Below are positions 59,422 to 64,000 of a stretch of DNA of 64,000 nt, in pieces; the first letter of the stretch is position 1; every line of letters begins with the position of its first letter. Source of the stretch: Candidatus Paceibacterota bacterium (lineage in GTDB: Bacteria > Verrucomicrobiota > Verrucomicrobiia > Limisphaerales > UBA8199); contig DAOTCE010000020.1 of the NCBI GenBank assembly GCA_035452965.1, positions 1 through 64,000 of the forward strand, read 5' to 3'. A model generated the notes under the pieces. That model did not search any database. It was not told the DNA's origin and saw only the letters and a list, made by a program, of their open reading frames with translations. A program made the translations under genes and the position numbers.

Positions 59422-60018
59422 ATGAAGACTGTTAAAGACTGCAGAACCTGGCAGGAGGCAATCCGGAGTTGGATTGGCGAAGGGGCGACGGGCGAGGAGG
59501 CCAGCCGAATCCAAGAGCACCTGGCGGGCTGTGCGGAGTGCCGGCGCTACACCGAGGAGTTGAGGGCGGCGGCGGCCGGGCTGCGCTGGATGGCCGAGCG
59601 GCCGGTGGAGCCGAGCCCGGGGTTTCGGGCGCGGTGGATGCGGGCGGTAGAAGAGGCGGCCGAGCCTCGCGGGTTCGGGGAGATCATGGCGGCTGTGGCC
59701 GGCTGGTGGCGGGGACTGTTGCTGGAGAACCTGCGGCCGGCGCTGGCGGTGTCGTCCGTGTGGGTTCTAATTCTGGTCTTCCGGCTGAGCGCGCCGGAGG
59801 TGTCCCCGACGACCAGGACGACCGCGGCGCGATCGCCGGCGGAAATCCGGCAGGTCTTGAAGATCCAGGAGGAGCTGTTGGCCGGAGAGTTGGGAAAACC
59901 GCCGGGGTTTCGGGTCGTGCCGCGGAGTCAGTCACCGGCGCGTCCCCGCAGTGAAGGGCTCCCGGCGGAGCCTGCTGCTCAGAAGCAACAAACCTCGATC
60001 ATGATAGCGAGCCTATGA
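59422..60018 (+). CDS. Zinc-finger anti-sigma factor, 198 aa
   Basis: The N-terminal zf-HC2-like motif HLAGCAECR (His, then CxxC) at about residues 33-41 is the zinc-binding anti-sigma signature. A hydrophobic stretch at about 108-122 (ALAVSSVWVLILVF) could anchor it, and the C-terminal ~75 residues would be extracytoplasmic. It probably binds the ECF factor encoded just upstream. The stop overlaps the ATG of the next gene by 4 bp (60015-60018). Confidence 0.85.
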   Translation: MKTVKDCRTWQEAIRSWIGEGATGEEASRIQEHLAGCAECRRYTEELRAAAAGLRWMAERPVEPSPGFRARWMRAVEEAAEPRGFGEIMAAVAGWWRGLLLENLRPALAVSSVWVLILVFRLSAPEVSPTTRTTAARSPAEIRQVLKIQEELLAGELGKPPGFRVVPRSQSPARPRSEGLPAEPAAQKQQTSIMIASL

Positions 60019-61763
60019 AAAACGTGAATGCCACCCCCTCCGTTCTTGAGCGCTGGATCATCGGCGTGGTCAGCGCCCTGCTGGCCGGCCTGATCGTGGT
60101 TTGGGCCTGGCACGCAAGTGAACTGGTCCTGCAAATCGTCTTTATCCTGGCCGCCCTTGCGCTGGTCTTGCTGGCGGTGCTGTCGGTCGCGGCGTGGCGG
60201 CATGGGTTCCGCTGGTTCTTCAGCCGTCGAGCGCTGCGGTTTTACGGCTGGCTCGCGGTGGGGATCGTGTCGGTGGTGGTGCTGTTCTACGCCGAGGAGA
60301 GCTGGCGGGGAAAGCGAATGTGGGCCGCGCTCCAACGCGAGGCCGGCGCGCGGGGGGAATCCCTGGAGCTCTCGTCGGTTATCCCGCCGGCTGTGCCGGA
60401 GGACGAGAACTTCGCGCTGGCGCCGGGGATTGGCCGTCTGCTGGGCTTCGCCGAGCCGGGCTCGGGCAACGAGCAGGAAACGGCCTCCCCGGGAGCGTTT
60501 TACCAGGAAACGGGTGACGACTGGCCCGCGGCCACCTGGGCGCTTGGGCAAGCCACCGACCTGGCGGCCTGGCAGGAGTTCTTTCGCCGGCACGCCATCA
60601 CCCCCCGAGCCCAAACAAACGCGGACCCGAGCCGGCCGGCGTTGCCCGTCGCCCCGGCACCGCAGGCGCCCGCGGCGGATGTGATGCTGGCCCTGAGCCG
60701 CTACGATTCGGCCCTGGCGGTGCTGCGCACGGCCAGCCAACGGCCGCAGGCGCGTTATCCCCTGGCCTACGAGGAGGGCCTCTTCGCGCTGAGCTACCCG
60801 TCGCACGGGCGCCAGCTCGAATTCCTTCCCCAGGCCGCGCATGTGCTCTCGCTGCGCGCGATTGCCGAGCTGGCCCAGGGCAGAAGCGAGCCGGCGTTGC
60901 AGGACACACTGCTGGCGTTGCGCCTGGCGAATACGCTCCGAGAAGAGCCCTATTGGCAGCTCCACCACCTCCGGGCCCAGATGCTGATGTTCTGCGTGCA
61001 GCCGGTGTGGGAGGGGCTGGCCCAACACCGTTGGACCGAGCCGCAACTCGCAGCTTTGCAGCAGCAGTTCGCCGCGATGGACCTGCCGGCTGAGTTTCGC
61101 GTGATGGCGCGTGGGGGAACCTTCGTGTTCATGAACCTGGCCGACCAGCTGCAGGCGTTCCTGGCTGGCCGCCGTTCTCCGGCAGGGGACCTCCTGGGCT
61201 CTGAACGGTTTGCCGCGTGGCTCTTCTGCAGGCTGTATCCGGAGGGCTGGCTTTACCAGGACAAGGTTTGGATTTACCGGTTCTATGAGCGGCGAGCGGA
61301 TGTGTTTAAGGCGATGAACGCCGCCAAGGCCGGGCGGGGGGACACTGAGCTGCGTCGCGCGACTGATCCGTTGCTGCTGATCTTCGTGGTTCCCAACCTC
61401 CTGGAAGCCTTCCACGGGGGCGCGGAAGGCGCCCTTTACCTCCACACCACCTGCCAGGAAGCTGTGGTGGCGTGCGCGTTGGAACGCTACCGCCTGGCCC
61501 AGGGGCGATACCCGGATTCGCTGGAGGCGCTGGCGCCGGCGTGGCTCAAGGAGCCGCCGGCCGACCTGCTGGACCCGAACGGCAGCAAGCTCAGGTATCG
61601 CCGCGAGGGCGACGGCGGGTTCGTGCTGTATTCGATCGGACTGAACCGGGCGGATGACGGCGGAAGGCCGGGTCCAGCCGATAAGAACTGGCGCTGGGGA
61701 GAAGCCGCGTACCCGCGGCTGAAGGAGGGGGATTGGGTGTGGCGGCAGCCTGGCCGACAATAA
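60015..61763 (+). CDS. Multi-helix membrane protein with large extracytoplasmic domain, 582 aa
   Basis: Three hydrophobic segments lie in the first ~95 residues (about 15-32, 38-60, 77-92), followed by ~490 residues without membrane helices. That part is helical, with TPR-like stretches (AIAELAQGRSEPALQDTLLA, then RLANTLREEPYWQL). The end (CALERYRLAQGRYPDSLEAL, ADLLDPNGSKLRYRREGDG, FVLYSIGLNRADDGG) resembles the pseudopilin-like tail often found on verrucomicrobial and planctomycetal membrane proteins. No enzyme motif was seen. It is coupled to the anti-sigma gene by a 4-bp overlap, so it is likely part of the same signalling unit, perhaps the sensed component. Confidence 0.8.
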   Translation: MKNVNATPSVLERWIIGVVSALLAGLIVVWAWHASELVLQIVFILAALALVLLAVLSVAAWRHGFRWFFSRRALRFYGWLAVGIVSVVVLFYAEESWRGKRMWAALQREAGARGESLELSSVIPPAVPEDENFALAPGIGRLLGFAEPGSGNEQETASPGAFYQETGDDWPAATWALGQATDLAAWQEFFRRHAITPRAQTNADPSRPALPVAPAPQAPAADVMLALSRYDSALAVLRTASQRPQARYPLAYEEGLFALSYPSHGRQLEFLPQAAHVLSLRAIAELAQGRSEPALQDTLLALRLANTLREEPYWQLHHLRAQMLMFCVQPVWEGLAQHRWTEPQLAALQQQFAAMDLPAEFRVMARGGTFVFMNLADQLQAFLAGRRSPAGDLLGSERFAAWLFCRLYPEGWLYQDKVWIYRFYERRADVFKAMNAAKAGRGDTELRRATDPLLLIFVVPNLLEAFHGGAEGALYLHTTCQEAVVACALERYRLAQGRYPDSLEALAPAWLKEPPADLLDPNGSKLRYRREGDGGFVLYSIGLNRADDGGRPGPADKNWRWGEAAYPRLKEGDWVWRQPGRQ

Positions 61764-61815
61764 CCAGGGGAGCCGGCTGCGGCGTAGGGACGGCGCCCAT
61801 CCGGCGGGACTACGG

Positions 61816-61852
61816 TGTGGTTCCCATGGGGAGCGATCCCCATGGGATACAC
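61816..61852. repeat. Strong palindrome upstream of hflX
   Basis: Perfect arms TCCCATGGGG (61822-61831) and CCCCATGGGA (61838-61847) flank the loop AGCGAT. Flanking GTGTG and CACAC extend the stem after a 2-nt mismatch. No T-run follows. It lies between the membrane-protein gene and hflX. Confidence 0.7.
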
Positions 61853-62034
61853 ACCGGGTACTCACGGGTGTCACAGCGTCGTCGCACCGGGGCGGCTATG
61901 GGGTCCGGGAATAGGGTATTGCAGCGGTGAAATAGCTCGTCGCAGTGCAAGAAACCTCTTCCTTCCCGGCGGCAAACATGCTATGGTGACTCAGAGACAA
62001 TTAGAAAGAGAGCGATCGCGATAGACGCGCCGAG

Positions 62035-63333
62035 TTGAAAGCACTGATTGAGACCAGGAACCGCCGGACTGAGCGAGTGTTCCTCGTGGGGGTTGAACTG
62101 AAGTCACGGCGGGCGACAGAGTTGGATGATTCGTTAAAGGAGCTGGCCGAGCTGGCCACCACAGCCGGAGGTGAAGTTGTGGGAGATGGCATTCAGAAGA
62201 TGGCCGCTCCCTGCGCCGCCACGTACATCGGCAAGGGCAAAGCCGAGGAGTTCGCCCGGCGCTGCCAACAGGCGGACGTGGATACCGTCATCTTTGACGA
62301 TGAGCTTAGCGCCGCCCAAAGCCGCAGCCTGGAGCAGACCTTCAACTGCAAGATACTCGACCGCACCAGCCTCATCCTCGACATCTTCGCCGCGCGGGCC
62401 CGCACCCGCGAAGGCAAGCTCCAGATCGAGCTGGCGCAACTCCAGCATTTGCTCCCGCGGCTGACGCGTTTCTGGGGCCACTTGTCCCGGCAGAAGGGCG
62501 GCATCGGCATGCGGGGCGGTGAAGGTGAAACGCAGTTGGAAACCGACCGCCGCCGGGTGCAGGACCGCATCGCCCGCATCGCGCGCGAGCTGGAGGTGGT
62601 GCGCCGCCAGCGCGCGCTCCAGCGCAACCAGCGCCATCGCAATCACTGGGCGCTGGCCTCGATTGTCGGCTACACCAACGCGGGCAAATCCACCCTGCTC
62701 AACAAGCTTACCGGCGCGGAGGTGTTGGTGGAGGACAAGCTCTTCGCCACGCTCGACCCGACCACCCGCCGCCTGCGGCTGCCGTCCAACCAGAACGTGC
62801 TGGTGACGGACACGGTCGGTTTCATCCGCAAGCTGCCGCACGGGCTGGTCGAGGCGTTCAAAGCGACTTTGGAGGAAGTGGTCCAGGCCGACCTGCTGCT
62901 GCATGTCGTGGACGCCAGCCATCCGGACGCCGAGCAACAGGTGCGAGCCGTGGATACCGTGCTGAAGGAAATCGGCGCGGACGGCAAGCCGACGCTCATG
63001 GTGTTCAACAAGATTGACCAACTCAACGGCAGCCGGGACTCGCTCTCACGGGCGCTGGAGAAGCACGCGCACGGGGTGGCCATCTCGGCCGCCACGGGCG
63101 AGGGGATTCCGGCCCTGCTGGCGGAGCTGGGCAGCCAGTTGCGGCCCATCCGCGAGTTCATGGAGCTTTCTGTGCCGCACGAGCAATCCGGCGTCATCGC
63201 CCGGCTGCACGAGGTCGGCCAGGTGGTGGAGCGGAACTACAACGGCAAGACCGCCCGCTTCAAAGCCCGCATCCCGCCGCACCTCCACGAGGAGTTCGCG
63301 CCGTTCGTTGTGCGCGAGCTGCAAGTGGCCTGA
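62035..63333 (+). CDS. hflX: Ribosome-associated GTPase HflX
   Basis: HflX binds the large ribosomal subunit and rescues stalled or heat-damaged ribosomes. The N-terminal HflX domain includes YIGKGKAEEF and the family stretch GIGMRGGEGETQLETDRR (156-173). The G domain has G1 GYTNAGKS (212-219), G3 DTVG (259-262), G4 NKID (325-328) and G5 SA (351-352). The C-terminal domain reaches 432 aa, normal for the family. The start is TTG at 62035, giving MKALIETRNRRTERVFLVG. It follows a strong palindrome and has its own upstream region. Confidence 0.96.
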   Translation: MKALIETRNRRTERVFLVGVELKSRRATELDDSLKELAELATTAGGEVVGDGIQKMAAPCAATYIGKGKAEEFARRCQQADVDTVIFDDELSAAQSRSLEQTFNCKILDRTSLILDIFAARARTREGKLQIELAQLQHLLPRLTRFWGHLSRQKGGIGMRGGEGETQLETDRRRVQDRIARIARELEVVRRQRALQRNQRHRNHWALASIVGYTNAGKSTLLNKLTGAEVLVEDKLFATLDPTTRRLRLPSNQNVLVTDTVGFIRKLPHGLVEAFKATLEEVVQADLLLHVVDASHPDAEQQVRAVDTVLKEIGADGKPTLMVFNKIDQLNGSRDSLSRALEKHAHGVAISAATGEGIPALLAELGSQLRPIREFMELSVPHEQSGVIARLHEVGQVVERNYNGKTARFKARIPPHLHEEFAPFVVRELQVA

Positions 63334-63410
63334 GCCGCGGCCGGCCAGGTTTGATGCTCCCGGCCAACGGGTTGCTTTCGCCGCACCCTGGCGCCTTTGC
63401 GTGAGGCTCC

Positions 63411-64000
63411 TTATTTCCGCTGCGGCGCCAATTCCAGGATGCGCGCGGCGCGAGGGGGAAGATCGAGCTGAATTGAGCTGCCGGCCTTCTTGAGCGTGCC
63501 GAGTTCGCGGCGATCTGCTTCATCCAGTTGATACAGCATCGCGCTCCGCGGCAAGCCATACGCGCCTCGGGGGAGATCGAGGATGCACTGGATCGGTTCA
63601 TCCGCGATGCTGGCGACCGCGATGCCGACACTCCTGTCCGGCGCGGCCCAGGCGCACGCCAGCACCAGCGGGCTGCTGGTCTGGAACGCCGTCAACCCAC
63701 CTTCCCGGCCGGCGTAGATCGAGAGGCGCGACATGTCCAGCGTGGCCGACGGGCCGCGCACTTGCGGCGGACGCAGGAACGTCCCGTGCAGCAGGTATTT
63801 TCGCGCGCGGCTCCGCAGTCGCGCCAACCGCAGCACGAAGTCCACCTCCTCGGCGCGCTCCGCCAGCTGCTCCGGCAGGAAATTGGCGATCGTCGGCTGC
63901 TGGCCCCAGACAAACGCCCGCGCCTGCTCCAGGCAGAACTGGCGGGAATACTTCCGGTCGAGCAGCTTGAGCGGCTCAGCGGGTGCGGACTGCACCGGCC
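63411..64000 (-). CDS. 3' part of an unidentified protein, possibly glycoside-hydrolase-like (partial)
   Basis: The frame enters from the right window edge and ends at 63411. The 190-odd residues begin with a helical region (LDRKYSRQFCLEQARAFVWG, FLPEQLAERAEEVDFVLRLA), then strands typical of a beta-sandwich C-domain (AFQTSSPLVLACAWAAPDRS, GIAVASIADEPIQC, ILDLPRGAYGL). This resembles the C-terminal portion of DUF6259-type or other TIM-barrel glycosidase-like proteins of Verrucomicrobiota. The catalytic part would lie beyond the window, so the enzyme class cannot be judged. It is convergent with hflX (77 bp apart). Confidence 0.6.
   Translation of the reverse strand, partial: PVQSAPAEPLKLLDRKYSRQFCLEQARAFVWGQQPTIANFLPEQLAERAEEVDFVLRLARLRSRARKYLLHGTFLRPPQVRGPSATLDMSRLSIYAGREGGLTAFQTSSPLVLACAWAAPDRSVGIAVASIADEPIQCILDLPRGAYGLPRSAMLYQLDEADRRELGTLKKAGSSIQLDLPPRAARILELAPQRK

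Overview
The window is a GC-rich bacterial chromosome segment. Non-Shine-Dalgarno starts, ECF sigma factor / Ser-Thr kinase / SUMF1 cassettes, a Lys-tailed sulfatase, very large secreted Calx-beta, delta-60 and DUF11 proteins, and a pilM / Amuc_1100-like / secretin cluster all point to Verrucomicrobiota, probably a Pedosphaera/Limisphaera-like lineage rather than Akkermansia itself. The placement is inferred from gene content; no rRNA, tRNA or CRISPR array was seen.

Layout. (1) 1-1800 is AT-rich, with short unrecognised genes. It ends abruptly at a 45-bp dispersed repeat, and either a transferred island or an assembly join is possible. (2) 1800-7650 is mobile-element debris: an IS91-family transposase, a truncated REP-associated tyrosine transposase, three copies of the 45-bp repeat, a DUF4476 secreted protein, a secreted helical protein and a gene remnant. 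(3) 7687-14075 holds ruvB and then an ECF sigma factor - membrane Ser/Thr kinase - secreted SUMF1-domain cassette, which abuts a decapitated nucleotidyltransferase gene. (4) 14334-18558 holds a Cys/Met-metabolism PLP enzyme and a two-gene PadR-regulator / short UvrA-like ATPase operon. The operon is bracketed by two 86-bp copies of a sulfatase 3' end. (5) 18690-50839 is a 32-kb run of eleven minus-strand genes. Read from its start these are a PilM-PilN fusion, an Amuc_1100-like protein, a PilP-like protein and a secretin, then five large exported proteins (one Ca-binding giant of 3209 aa, one subtilase of about 2040 aa), coaE and a sulfatase. (6) 51646-64000 is mostly housekeeping: glnD, an ECF/anti-sigma/DUF3106 operon, lgt, miaA, a second ECF/anti-sigma/membrane-protein operon, hflX, and the 3' end of a further gene.

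How the genes may work together. The pil-like genes encode the inner-membrane scaffold and outer-membrane channel of a type IV pilus / type II secretion-like machine. No pilin, ATPase or PilC is present in the window. The exoproteins that follow share a C-terminal module ending in a Phe/Tyr-Tyr/Phe-Arg-like motif, so they are plausible cargo. This linkage of an Amuc_1098-1101-like apparatus to a giant exoprotein set is the most interesting system here.

The segment is also rich in small dispersed repeats. Some are inserted in frame in conserved genes (miaA, the kinase, the transposase); others form strong hairpins or flank truncated genes.
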